Assembly: GCA_944323785.1 (NCBI GenBank)
Contig: CALUTU010000010.1
Location: 1-64,000 of the forward strand
Direction of reading: 5' to 3'
From: an uncultured Bacteroidales bacterium
Lineage (GTDB): Bacteria > Bacteroidota > Bacteroidia > Bacteroidales > UBA932
DNA: 64,000 bases
The position numbers were made by a program, and so were the translations under genes. Under the pieces are notes generated by a model, which saw only the letters and a program-made list of their open reading frames with translations, ran no database searches and was not told the origin of the DNA. Position 1 is the first letter of the stretch, and each line of letters opens with the position of its first letter. Of the stretch, positions 9,642 through 18,228 are shown one piece after another.

Positions 9642-10895
9642 ATGAAAAAGAAATTTATAGTAATGTGTGCGGCGGTTCTGCCGCTGGCATCCTGCGGCCT
9701 TCTGGATGATGATAAAGAGATTACTCCCTCTGGGGACGATAATTATGTGTCTGTCTCAGTCTCGGATGTGAAGGACGGATATTTCAAGCTTGATTTTGAG
9801 TGCGGAGAAGGTACTCAGACCATTGAGTATGCGGTATGCCGCGCCGTGAACATGAAGACCGACTCGGTGGCGTTCAAGGCCGGAGAGCTGGACGGAGTTC
9901 AGCGCATCGAACTTTCGGACGGCGCGGCAGCCGCGACAGTGGAGTACGACTGCTCCAGGCCTATGGATTTCGGACCATATACGGTATATGCCCGTGCGGT
10001 ATCTTCAACGGGCGAGGTGTCCGCTCCGGTCAAGGCTCAGGTCTGCGCCCTCACCACCGGTGTCACAGTGGAGTACGTAAGCAGAGCAATCTACAAATTA
10101 AAGGCATCCTATCATGGAGATGGATTTATTGTCAATATGTACAGAGGCTCTAAAAAGGCTCTTTATGAGAGGATGGGAAACACTTTCGAAGCAAGTTTGG
10201 ACGGATTCGTTGATTATATGCTGTCAGAGACAAAAGAGTCGTCATGGATTGACGTATCCTCGCCTTTTCTTATTGACGGACAAGAATTGAACGTTCAGAT
10301 GTTCTATAATTACTATTTAGTAGAAACTCCGTATCTTGATGACCAGTTGCTGGGATTTGTAGTGTCTGACGGAACGAGTATCACGGGCGCTTATGCGTTT
10401 GATGTTCCTTTGCAGGACAAAGATCCCTCCATACCTCTGCCTGACAGTATTGACGTTGAGATTGACTTCTCATCTCCACAGGAAGTTGAGGGAGGCGGAT
10501 ATGTGTTGATGGACCTTTTAATGGGCGATAATACAGATTGCTATTATTGGGGAATGTTCAACGGATGTTTCTATGTCAATCCCCCTGTTGATGATGAGGA
10601 CAGTTTTTGGTATTTCATTGAAAGTGTCAAAGAAACCAATAGATTTAATGTTTCTAATGAAGAAGCTGCCAAACTCTTTTTTACATGCGGAGGATTCGGG
10701 AGCCAGAATATAAGGCATTTCTATAGCAATACGGAAAGTACATTTGGTGCCGGCTTTATTTACCATGAAATATTTACAGATGAGGAATACTATTATCCGA
10801 AAGTACTGATTGCCGTATATCCTGTGAACTGGAATAACGAGGGGTTTTTACAGTTATTTGAAATAGAAGTGCCGGAAGAACTGTTGGGACTGTAA
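9642..10895 (+). CDS. putative surface lipoprotein, mosaic gene
   Basis: A 417-residue lipoprotein of unknown function. The start used is the ATG at 9642 because it gives a proper signal peptide with lipobox PLASC (Cys about 18); the frame is open further upstream but overlaps the MFS gene. Residues about 25-145 are a fibronectin-III-like beta domain (YAVCRAVNMKTDS, then GPYTVYARAVSSTGEVS). From about base 10090 the DNA becomes clearly more AT-rich until about 10890, covering the C-terminal two thirds. Just after the stop, in another frame, lies coding-like sequence resembling the tail of this same protein. The C-terminal part therefore looks replaced by recombination with a relative. No match to a named family. 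Confidence 0.7.
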   Translation: MKKKFIVMCAAVLPLASCGLLDDDKEITPSGDDNYVSVSVSDVKDGYFKLDFECGEGTQTIEYAVCRAVNMKTDSVAFKAGELDGVQRIELSDGAAAATVEYDCSRPMDFGPYTVYARAVSSTGEVSAPVKAQVCALTTGVTVEYVSRAIYKLKASYHGDGFIVNMYRGSKKALYERMGNTFEASLDGFVDYMLSETKESSWIDVSSPFLIDGQELNVQMFYNYYLVETPYLDDQLLGFVVSDGTSITGAYAFDVPLQDKDPSIPLPDSIDVEIDFSSPQEVEGGGYVLMDLLMGDNTDCYYWGMFNGCFYVNPPVDDEDSFWYFIESVKETNRFNVSNEEAAKLFFTCGGFGSQNIRHFYSNTESTFGAGFIYHEIFTDEEYYYPKVLIAVYPVNWNNEGFLQLFEIEVPEELLGL

Positions 10896-10903
10896 TACAA
10901 AGT

Positions 10904-11203
10904 AGGTTTGGCAACTTCCGCTTCGATGACGGAGCTACCGGTTTGTATGTGGGTTCAGAACCTGATGACGGTTATTCATCGTTTGGCGAAACCCTGGTGT
11001 ATCTCGCTTGTCCGATCAACTCCAATTTTGAATCAGGAAAGCTTCTTGTAAAAGAGATACCGGTGCCGTCCAAGGAGGAGCTCCCGGATCCAGTCCCGGG
11101 GGAGAGCAGTGCTCCTGGATTGATATTCCGCTCAGGTCTTGCAGGTCAATCCAGAGTTGTCCTGCAGGCGGGAACCGTCAGCCGTTTTGTAGATTTTATC
11201 TGA
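10904..11203 (+). pseudogene. out-of-frame remnant of a lipoprotein C-terminus
   Basis: In frame 2 the sequence after the upstream stop reads RFGNFRFDDGATGLYVGS and continues open to a stop at 11201-11203. It resembles the end of the preceding protein: GLYVGSEPDDGYSSFGE matches GFIYHEIFTDEEYYYPK, and KEIPVPSKEEL matches FEIEVPEELL. It has no start codon in a sensible context and no promoter, and its base composition matches the surrounding genome rather than the AT-rich insert. An ATG at 10943 exists but would begin inside the conserved domain. Best read as the displaced native 3' end of the gene upstream. Confidence 0.5.
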
Positions 11204-11234
11204 AATTGTTACTTTCGCGCTGTAAAGTGCGATT

Positions 11235-12536
11235 ATGAGAAAGACAGTATATATTTTGGCAGTATTCCTGGCCGTGGCGACGGTGTCACTGCCGGGATGT
11301 AAGAAGCCGACGGCCGGATGGGGCAGTCTGAGCGGACATGTTACAGCATCTGTGTCCGGAGAACCTTTGGAAGGTGTGTCTGTCATGTACGGAGATTCAG
11401 CGGTCATGACAGATTCTGAGGGAGCGTACTTCTATGAAGGGGTGCCGGACGGCCTTCAGGGAATAAGATTCAGTATGGGTGGATACTATCCACTTATGAA
11501 ACAAGTCAATATAACGGCGGGTGGAGAGGTTGTCTGCGATGTCGTTATGGATATCATCACGGCAGGCTGGGCAGTAGGAGCAGGTGACAGCGGCTACGGG
11601 ACGATTCTGTATTCCTCGGATGCCGGCAGGTCATGGGTTCGGCAGGGCTCTCCTTCAATGGTTCCTGATGTGAGGTTGAAAGACGTTTTTGCAGTGGATG
11701 ATCAGATATGTTGGATAGGAGGTGAGGCTGATACCCTGCATGGAACGACGGTGATTCTATTTACCAAGGACGGCGGGGCTACCTGGAGCAATCAAGGTTC
11801 TTCACTCAGAACTTCGCGACCTGTGTCCATAGCGGCCATAGTAGCTCAGAACAAGGATACTGCCTGGGCGGTTACTTCAGATACGTGCATGGTCTTGAAG
11901 ACGATAAACGGGGGAGGCTTGTGGAGTGTCTGCAGGGAGTCATCCTCAGTGGCGGCATATTCAGCATTGACAACATTGGACGGCAGGAGTCTTTGGTGTT
12001 GCGGAAAGTCCGCTGACGGAAATGTCGTGGTGGAGTATTCTCCGGACGGAGGTACTACATGGTCGGAGATGCCTGTGAATGCGGCTTCTTCTTCTCAGAC
12101 ACCTACTGATATATATGCTGTGCCTGGTCCTGTGCTGTATCTCTCAGGTACAGGGTCAATGGGTGTTCTCCGTTCAAATGATAAAGGAAGTACATGGGTG
12201 CAGGCCTTGGCCGCTGATGTGGACATTCGTGCCTTGGAGGCGTGTTTTGATTATTGCCTGTGGGCTGCCGGTGAAGAGGGCGTGATGTATCTTTCCAGAG
12301 ACAGTTTCAGTACCAGGGAGGAGATTCATCCAGGCGATGACGTATATTCTTCCGGAGCGATATCTTCTATATCGATGTTGAGAGATGCTGCCAGGGGAGC
12401 ATGTTCTGTCTTGTCTTATTCAGGTGAGATAGGCACTATATACTATACAGTAGATGAAGGCCGGACATGGAGCCGGAGTTCGGTTCCTTTTGATTTCAGT
12501 ATAGAATCTATAGATTTTGTCGGAGGAAACAATTAG
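11235..12536 (+). CDS. lipoprotein with carboxypeptidase-regulatory-like domain and BNR/YCF48-type beta-propeller
   Basis: A 433-residue probable surface or periplasmic lipoprotein of unknown function. The lipobox is SLPGC (Cys22). Residues about 31-105 are a CarboxypepD_reg-like fold (SLSGHVTASVSGEPLEGVSVMYGDS, abbreviated here as SGHVTASVSGEPLEGV). From about 110 to the end the chain has repeated Asp-box-like blades: YSSDAGRSW, FTKDGGATW, YSPDGGTTW, RSNDKGSTW, YTVDEGRTW. These repeats form propellers in sialidases and in the photosystem assembly protein YCF48, but no catalytic residues are evident, so a binding or scaffold role is more likely. It lies 31 bases after the pseudogene fragment. 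Confidence 0.75.
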   Translation: MRKTVYILAVFLAVATVSLPGCKKPTAGWGSLSGHVTASVSGEPLEGVSVMYGDSAVMTDSEGAYFYEGVPDGLQGIRFSMGGYYPLMKQVNITAGGEVVCDVVMDIITAGWAVGAGDSGYGTILYSSDAGRSWVRQGSPSMVPDVRLKDVFAVDDQICWIGGEADTLHGTTVILFTKDGGATWSNQGSSLRTSRPVSIAAIVAQNKDTAWAVTSDTCMVLKTINGGGLWSVCRESSSVAAYSALTTLDGRSLWCCGKSADGNVVVEYSPDGGTTWSEMPVNAASSSQTPTDIYAVPGPVLYLSGTGSMGVLRSNDKGSTWVQALAADVDIRALEACFDYCLWAAGEEGVMYLSRDSFSTREEIHPGDDVYSSGAISSISMLRDAARGACSVLSYSGEIGTIYYTVDEGRTWSRSSVPFDFSIESIDFVGGNN

Positions 12537-12605
12537 TTTGGCACGGAGTTTGTAATAGAAATAAGCGATAGTTTTTTCATAGGTTAAGTTTTAGGTTAAG
12601 TTAAG

Positions 12606-12640
12606 CAGCACACCCTAAGTCGTGAGATTTGGGGTGTGTT
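12606..12640 (+). terminator. terminator after the BNR-repeat lipoprotein
   Basis: GCACACCCTAA and TTGGGGTGTGTT form a stem of about 10 bp with one mismatch and a short loop, followed by TATTTTATT. It may also end the minus-strand nitroreductase gene. Confidence 0.5.
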
Positions 12641-13217
12641 ATTTTATTCGTATGACCAGTTCCTGAAGGCTGCGTTTTGGAACATGATGCGTCTCATCGG
12701 CGTCTCTCCAGTATTTGTAGTCTCCATCTCTCATGTCTTCCAGCACGACTGTCTCCTTCGGCTTGCCGAGGGCTATCACATTCATGACCGAGAATCTGTC
12801 ATCGAGTTCCAGCACAGCGTGGAGCTCTTTTCTCCTGACAGCCGCAATTATGCATCCTCCGTAGCCGAGGGCCGTGGCCTGCAGTAGTATGCTTTGGGCG
12901 GTAATGCCACAGTCCTCGGACATAATGTTCGGCGTGAGGCTTTTATCCAACAACTGTATTATGTATGCGTAAGGGCGTTCTCCCTCTTCCGGACCCGGCC
13001 ATTCGGCCAGATATCCCGCCCATGCCAGGGTGGGGAAAATCCGGCTGTTCAGATGCTGATTGCTGGATATTAGGAATTTGAGAGCCTGAATGTTGCGGCC
13101 GGAGGGAGACAGGCGGGCAGCATCGGCAATGGTCATCAGGTCGTTTTCTGGTATGATGTAATCTTGGTAGAAACGTCTGCGGCTCCTGTTTCTGAGGAGT
13201 GCTTCCCGGACATCCAT
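12639..13217 (-). CDS. nitroreductase family protein
   Basis: A small FMN-dependent oxidoreductase of the nitroreductase fold, 192 residues. Visible features are the N-terminal Arg-rich FMN phosphate-binding motif (RNRSRRRFY), DAARLSPSGRNIQALKF for FMN/NAD binding, and the C-terminal GYGGCIIAAVRRKEL and VIALGKPKE segments. Such enzymes reduce nitroaromatics, quinones or flavins in the cytoplasm; the physiological substrate is unknown. It ends the minus-strand pair beginning with the cyclophilin gene, 12 bases away. Confidence 0.85.
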   Translation of the reverse strand: MDVREALLRNRSRRRFYQDYIIPENDLMTIADAARLSPSGRNIQALKFLISSNQHLNSRIFPTLAWAGYLAEWPGPEEGERPYAYIIQLLDKSLTPNIMSEDCGITAQSILLQATALGYGGCIIAAVRRKELHAVLELDDRFSVMNVIALGKPKETVVLEDMRDGDYKYWRDADETHHVPKRSLQELVIRIK

Positions 13218-13229
13218 TGTGCTGTACCG

Positions 13230-13916
13230 TTATATGATAGGCATGATTGAAATGATTCTTATGTCATTGACAGGACAGTCCCGGGAGTCTGTCTGTGCAG
13301 ATGCAATGCGGTCTATGACGTCAAAGCCGTCCAGGGTCTCGCCGAATACGGTGTATTGCCCGTCAAGATGGGAGCAGTAATCCGGATTGTGGACGATGTA
13401 GAACTGGGAGCCGGATGATTCTCTTTGCGGATTGGCGGTGTCGCCCTTTCTGGCTGCGGCAAGGGCTCCTTTCTTATGGGTGTGGTTCGGCAGAATCTCG
13501 GCCGGGATGGTGTAACCGGGGCCTCCGGTGCCATAGGAGGGCTTGTTGGCCGGATCTTTTGTGAGGGGGTCTCCGGTCTGAATCATGAAATTATGGATGA
13601 CTCTGTGAAAGAGCAGGCTGTCGTAGAATCTTTCCGAAGCCAGTTTTACAAAGTTGTCTCTGTGAAGAGGGGTGTCCTTGTACAGCATGATAGTTATGGT
13701 ACCCTCAGTCGTGTATATCTCGAATAAAGGCTCTTCAGGAAGGTCATTCGGGTTGAATGCGAGAGTAGAGTCAATGGGGGGAACCTGTGTCGTATCCTGA
13801 TCGTGATTGTCGTTCCCGTTCTGGCCGGAATTGTCTGATTGATAGTTGCTTCTGTCGTTGCATGAGAAAAGGGCCAATATGGCGGCGGCTGTCATAATAA
13901 AAATTTTTGATTTCAT
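13230..13916 (-). CDS. cyclophilin-type peptidyl-prolyl isomerase, lipoprotein
   Basis: A peptidyl-prolyl cis-trans isomerase expected to act in the periplasm on folding envelope proteins. I use the ATG at 13916 (228 residues), which gives a signal peptide with lipobox ALFSC; the longer open frame would overlap the divergent promoter. A low-complexity linker rich in Asn, Asp, Gln and Thr (about 23-50) precedes the cyclophilin domain. Core motifs are DNFVKLASERFYDSLLFHRVI, shortened here to FYDSLLFHRVI, then FMIQTGDP, SGSQFYIVH and YTVFGETLDGFDVID. It is transcribed divergently from the patatin gene. Confidence 0.88.
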   Translation of the reverse strand: MKSKIFIMTAAAILALFSCNDRSNYQSDNSGQNGNDNHDQDTTQVPPIDSTLAFNPNDLPEEPLFEIYTTEGTITIMLYKDTPLHRDNFVKLASERFYDSLLFHRVIHNFMIQTGDPLTKDPANKPSYGTGGPGYTIPAEILPNHTHKKGALAAARKGDTANPQRESSGSQFYIVHNPDYCSHLDGQYTVFGETLDGFDVIDRIASAQTDSRDCPVNDIRIISIMPII

Positions 13917-13937
13917 GATGATGTTTCTATATCTTTG
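13906..13937 (+). promoter_or_regulatory. promoter of the patatin-barrel gene
   Basis: TTTG (13906-13909), 20 bases, then TATCTTTG (13930-13937) is a near-ideal Bacteroidota promoter. Transcription would start near 13943, which argues that translation begins at the ATG pair 13957/13960 and not at 13939. Confidence 0.7.
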
Positions 13938-13956
13938 AATGAATTTTACAAAGATA

Positions 13957-16293
13957 ATGATGAACATCCGAATTATCCCAATATTTTTGCTTTTATTTCA
14001 TTCCGTGGCGATATTGCCGGCGTCGGGACAGTCTGTCGGACTTGTTCTCAGCGGTGGAGGAGCGAAGGGCCTTTCCCATATCGGCGTGATAAAGGCATTG
14101 GAGGAGAACGGCATCCCTATAGACTACATATCAGGGACTTCCATAGGCTCCATAGTGGGTGGCCTTTATGCCGTGGGACTGTCTCCGGATGACATCATAT
14201 CCCTTATGAAGACCGAGCAGTTCAGGACATGGTATACGGGAGAGGGGGAGAGGGAGTTCTTTACCCATCTTTATTCGGGCTATCCTACTCCGTCGATGAT
14301 TACAGTCAATATGAAGTGGGATGAGAAGGCGCTGGAGGAAGGCAAGCGCAAGGTCAAGATATCACTGCCTACGTCGCTGGTTTCCCCGTTCCCGATGGAT
14401 ATAGCCTTTGTCCAGATCTTCGCCAATGCCTCGGCTGCGGCTGGCTATGATTTCGATAATCTGATGATTCCGTTCTTTTGTGTGTCGGCTGATGTGATGA
14501 AAAAGCAGCCATATGTGTCGGACAGCGGGGATTTGGGGACTGCCATACGGGCATCGATGACATTTCCGGCGTATTTCAAGCCGGTGAAGCTGGACTCGCT
14601 GCTGCTTTTTGACGGGGGATTCTACAATAATTTCCCATGGGAGATAATGAGGAACAAATATCATCCCGATGTCATAATAGGCTCCAAGTGTGTCAAGGGC
14701 GAGCCGATAAGCGCGGATCAGGATGATCTTTACAAACAGTTGGAGACCATCATGACTGTGGATACGGACTATGATATACCTGAGAGCGAAGGTGTGCTGA
14801 TATCGGGAGTGTACGATTATTCCCTTCTGGAATTTGACAAGATAGATGAACTGGTGCAGAAGGGTTATGATACGGCGATGCTCTATATGGACGAGATCAA
14901 GGAGAGAGTACACAGGCGCAGGGATATCTCGCAGGTGGATTCTATGCGTATTGCTTTCCGCAAACGTTGTCTGGAACTTAAATTCGACTCGGTGTCGGTG
15001 GAGGGTAACCTGACTGAGGATCAGAAACAGTATATAAGCGCCACGATTACGGATAAGAAGAAGATATTCTCTTTCAACCAGGCGAAAAGAGGATATTACA
15101 GGGTTCTTTCGACAAATGCCGTACAGTCATTCTTCCCGACAGCTGAACTGGGACGCGACTCGCTGTTTATCCTCCGCCTGCAGACTACGCCAAAGAACGT
15201 GCTGTCTCTTTCGGTCGGCGGCAATATCTCCTCCTCGTCCCTGATGCAGGGGTATGTTGGACTGTCGCATACTCATTTTTCCAAACATCCGTGGAACGCC
15301 GCGGTCAATCTGGATATAGGGCAGTTCTTTACTGGAGCGGGACTGTATTTCAGGCAGCACATAGGTATCAAGCCGCTGTTCCTGTATGAGGTGATGCTGA
15401 ATGCGCAGTCTTTCGATTACTTCAGGAGCAGCCAGGGAATACTGCAGTCCAATTCGCTGGCCAAGAATATCCGGGAGACCGAGTATTTCCTGACGCTGAA
15501 CATGGGTACTCCGATTTCCTACAATAGTAACATCCTGCTGGAATTCGGAGCCACAGCAGGTGTCAATAGATATGATTATTTCCCGGCAGAGAACTATTCC
15601 CAGTACGACAAGAAGGACAGGACGTATCTGTCCTATCTTACAGCCAGGCTGAAGATGGCCCAGACAACATTGAATTACAACATGTATCCGTCTTCGGGAC
15701 GGCACCGTCTGCTGGAGTTCCGCTATATACTCAGCCATGAGAGGCACGTTGAGGGAACTATGTATGCGGACGGCACGTCAGTAACCCAGCCGCTTAAGAG
15801 CACTCTTCTGGCCCGGCTCAATCTGGAGGATTATTATGACCTGGGCAGATGGTTCTCGCTGGGTTACAATCTGGACATTACGGTATCCACTCCGCTTGAT
15901 CTCTGTGATTATACATCTACGATGATGGCCATGCCGGCTTTCCAGCCGACAATACACAGCAGGACCCTGATGCTGGAGGCTTACCGGGCTCCGATATATG
16001 TCGGTTTTACCGTAAATCCTGTAATAAAGTTTACAAAGACAGTATTCCTGCATCTATCCGGAGGCTATTTTCAGCCTTATAAAGAACTGTTGGAGACGGC
16101 AAGTGGAGGATATACTTATTCGCAGCCTCTTCCCCGTGGCGGTTTTGTAGGCAATGCCGCTATTGTATGGCAGTCTCCGATAGGACCGATATCGCTTTCC
16201 TGCGCCTATTATGAGAAGGCGGAGAAAGCCAAGTGGTATCCTTCGTTCAACATAGGTTTTCTGATATTCAGGGAACACGGTCTTAGAAATTAA
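13957..16293 (+). CDS. patatin-like phospholipase with POTRA-like region and outer-membrane beta-barrel
   Basis: A predicted outer-membrane phospholipase/esterase. A signal peptide ends near PASGQ, and the patatin domain begins at GLVLSGGGAKG (oxyanion loop). The nucleophile lies in GTSIG (Ser68 counting from the ATG at 13939) and the partner Asp in DGGFYNN (Asp225). A POTRA-like segment (KFDSVSVEGNLTEDQK) follows near 345-405. The last 380 or so residues have the alternating pattern of a BamA/FadL-like barrel and end in NIGFLIFREHGLRN. This matches the patatin plus surface-antigen architecture common in Bacteroidota, akin to type V autotransporter PlpD. The start at 13957/13960 is preferred because the promoter overlaps the region just before 13939. 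Confidence 0.88.
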   Translation: MMNIRIIPIFLLLFHSVAILPASGQSVGLVLSGGGAKGLSHIGVIKALEENGIPIDYISGTSIGSIVGGLYAVGLSPDDIISLMKTEQFRTWYTGEGEREFFTHLYSGYPTPSMITVNMKWDEKALEEGKRKVKISLPTSLVSPFPMDIAFVQIFANASAAAGYDFDNLMIPFFCVSADVMKKQPYVSDSGDLGTAIRASMTFPAYFKPVKLDSLLLFDGGFYNNFPWEIMRNKYHPDVIIGSKCVKGEPISADQDDLYKQLETIMTVDTDYDIPESEGVLISGVYDYSLLEFDKIDELVQKGYDTAMLYMDEIKERVHRRRDISQVDSMRIAFRKRCLELKFDSVSVEGNLTEDQKQYISATITDKKKIFSFNQAKRGYYRVLSTNAVQSFFPTAELGRDSLFILRLQTTPKNVLSLSVGGNISSSSLMQGYVGLSHTHFSKHPWNAAVNLDIGQFFTGAGLYFRQHIGIKPLFLYEVMLNAQSFDYFRSSQGILQSNSLAKNIRETEYFLTLNMGTPISYNSNILLEFGATAGVNRYDYFPAENYSQYDKKDRTYLSYLTARLKMAQTTLNYNMYPSSGRHRLLEFRYILSHERHVEGTMYADGTSVTQPLKSTLLARLNLEDYYDLGRWFSLGYNLDITVSTPLDLCDYTSTMMAMPAFQPTIHSRTLMLEAYRAPIYVGFTVNPVIKFTKTVFLHLSGGYFQPYKELLETASGGYTYSQPLPRGGFVGNAAIVWQSPIGPISLSCAYYEKAEKAKWYPSFNIGFLIFREHGLRN

Positions 16294-16305
16294 ATACGGC
16301 GTGCT

Positions 16306-17808
16306 ATGGGAATGAGACAGATATTGGGTAAGCTGGCCGGGCAGACGGCAATCTACGGGACGAGCACCATCGTGGCCCGTTTCCTGAACTATATGCTGCT
16401 GCCTCTGTACACCTATACGCTTTCCACTTCGGATTACGGAGTCCTGACGGAGTTCATGTCTTATATTGCGGTGTTTCAGGTGCTGCTGACCCTGGGCCTG
16501 GAAACCGGCTGCTTCCGTTTCGCCAACAAGGAAGGATATGAGCCCAGAAAGGTCTTTTCCAGTGCTCTTCTGGCAGTGTCCGCTGTGTCGGCGGTCTTCC
16601 TGCTGCTGATGATTCTGTTCGGCAAGGATCTGGCCGTGAGGATGGGGTACGGAGGATACTGGAATATCTATATCTACATAGGTGTCATCCTGTTCGCCGA
16701 TTGTTTCACTGCTATTCTGTTCGCCAAGCTCCGGTGTGAGTCCAGGGCCTGGAGATTCGCCGTTTTCAAGACGGTAAAGATTCTGACGGAAGCGGGGACC
16801 AATCTGCTGCTGTTCCTGTGGTATCCAGGATATGCGGCGGCTCATCCGGACAATCTGCTTTCGGGGCTGATTCCGGCAGTGCCGGATTTCTCGTATCCGA
16901 TATTCGCCATAGTCGTGAGCTGCGTGGTGTGCCTCCTGCTGTTTATCCCCGAGCTGTTCCGCCTGCGCCTGTCACCGGACGGGACAACACTTAAGAGGAT
17001 GCTGCGTTATTCCCTGCCGCTGATGGTGGCCGGTCTGCCCGGAGTCATGAACGATTTTCTGGACCGTATCCTCTTCCGTTTCTTCAACGTGGACGACTCG
17101 TTGTGGAGGGCTGATCTCGGTATATATCAGGCCGGAGTGAAGGTGGCGGTCATCATGTCGCTCTTCGTGCAGATGTTCCGTTTCGCGGCTGAGCCGTTCT
17201 TCTTTTCCAATACCGGGCAGAAAGATTTCAAGCGGGTATACGCCTCTGTCATGGAGTATTTCGTGATGTTCTGTATGCTCATCTTCCTGGGTGTCGTCTT
17301 TTACCTGGATGTCATCGAACTGATAGTCGGGCGGGATTTCCGGGCCGGTATGGATATCGTGCCGGTGATGCTGCTGGCCTATATGATGATGGGGATGCTC
17401 TTCAACGTCTCCATGTGGTACAAGCTCTCTGACCGTTCCTCATTTGCGATATACATTACCCTGGCCGGCCTGGCGGTGACGGCCGTCATCAACATCTGTT
17501 TCCTGCCGGTGTATTCCTATCACGCTGCTGCATGGGGACATTTCGTCAGCTATTTTGTCATGCTTGTGCTCAGTACAGTCCTGGGCAACAGGTTTTATCC
17601 CATACCTTATAAGTGGGGCCGGATTCTCTCGGTCATAGCCTTCGCGCTGCTGCTGTACGGGGCCGCCATGGCCCTGCCTGACTCCGTCCCTTACGGATGG
17701 ACCCTTGCACTGCGGACTCTCCTTATCGGAGTGTACCTGGGCGGACTTTATTTTTCCGAAAAATATTTAAAACGATATAAGCGACATGAAAGTAAAGATA
17801 GTCAATAA
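16306..17808 (+). CDS. polysaccharide/lipid-linked oligosaccharide flippase (Wzx/MviN-like)
   Basis: An inner-membrane protein of 500 residues with 12-14 hydrophobic segments. The N-terminus [22 protein letters not shown] is characteristic of the oligosaccharide flippase (PST/MOP) superfamily. These move undecaprenyl-linked glycans or lipid II to the outer leaflet. It begins 12 bases after the patatin gene and its last 23 bases overlap dut. With murF and a family 2 glycosyltransferase downstream, a role in cell-wall or surface-glycan assembly fits. The exact substrate is unknown. Confidence 0.82.
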   Translation: MGMRQILGKLAGQTAIYGTSTIVARFLNYMLLPLYTYTLSTSDYGVLTEFMSYIAVFQVLLTLGLETGCFRFANKEGYEPRKVFSSALLAVSAVSAVFLLLMILFGKDLAVRMGYGGYWNIYIYIGVILFADCFTAILFAKLRCESRAWRFAVFKTVKILTEAGTNLLLFLWYPGYAAAHPDNLLSGLIPAVPDFSYPIFAIVVSCVVCLLLFIPELFRLRLSPDGTTLKRMLRYSLPLMVAGLPGVMNDFLDRILFRFFNVDDSLWRADLGIYQAGVKVAVIMSLFVQMFRFAAEPFFFSNTGQKDFKRVYASVMEYFVMFCMLIFLGVVFYLDVIELIVGRDFRAGMDIVPVMLLAYMMMGMLFNVSMWYKLSDRSSFAIYITLAGLAVTAVINICFLPVYSYHAAAWGHFVSYFVMLVLSTVLGNRFYPIPYKWGRILSVIAFALLLYGAAMALPDSVPYGWTLALRTLLIGVYLGGLYFSEKYLKRYKRHESKDSQ

Positions 17809-18220
17809 CTCCCCTTTCGGGCTGCCTTCCTATTCAACTCCCCTTTCAGCGGGGATGGACCTTCGGGCAGCTCTCTCTGAACCGGTGACTCTTAAGCCGC
17901 TGGAGAGGCAACTTGTTCCCACCGGACTGCATATTGAACTGCCGGCCGGATACGAGGCGCAGGTGAGGCCCCGCAGCGGACTGGCCGCGAAGCACGGTAT
18001 ATCAATTGTCAATTCGCCCGGGACGATAGATGCCGATTACCGTGGGGAGATCAAGGTGATACTTGTGAACCTTTCGACAGAGGATTTTGTAATCAACCCT
18101 GGAGAGCGCATAGCCCAGATGGTGGTGGCCCGTCATGAGAGAGTCGAGTGGGAGGAGGTAGATGTATTGGAGGCCAGTGAGAGGGGAGAGGGCGGTTTCG
18201 GATCAACAGGAAGAAAATAA
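17786..18220 (+). CDS. dut: deoxyuridine 5'-triphosphate nucleotidohydrolase (dUTPase)
   Basis: Hydrolyses dUTP to dUMP and pyrophosphate, keeping uracil out of DNA and feeding dTMP synthesis. The 144-residue trimeric-type enzyme shows all five motifs: [39 protein letters not shown] and the C-terminal GGFGSTGR. The start overlaps the flippase gene by 23 bases, indicating translational coupling, and murF follows within 8 bases. Confidence 0.96.
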   Translation: MKVKIVNNSPFGLPSYSTPLSAGMDLRAALSEPVTLKPLERQLVPTGLHIELPAGYEAQVRPRSGLAAKHGISIVNSPGTIDADYRGEIKVILVNLSTEDFVINPGERIAQMVVARHERVEWEEVDVLEASERGEGGFGSTGRK

Positions 18221-18228
18221 TCTTGTGT

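Noticed and set aside
10943-11203. A separate 86-residue gene
   Set aside because: The frame is open 27 codons further upstream without a start, the ATG falls within a domain resembling the preceding protein, and no promoter is present. A remnant is the better reading.
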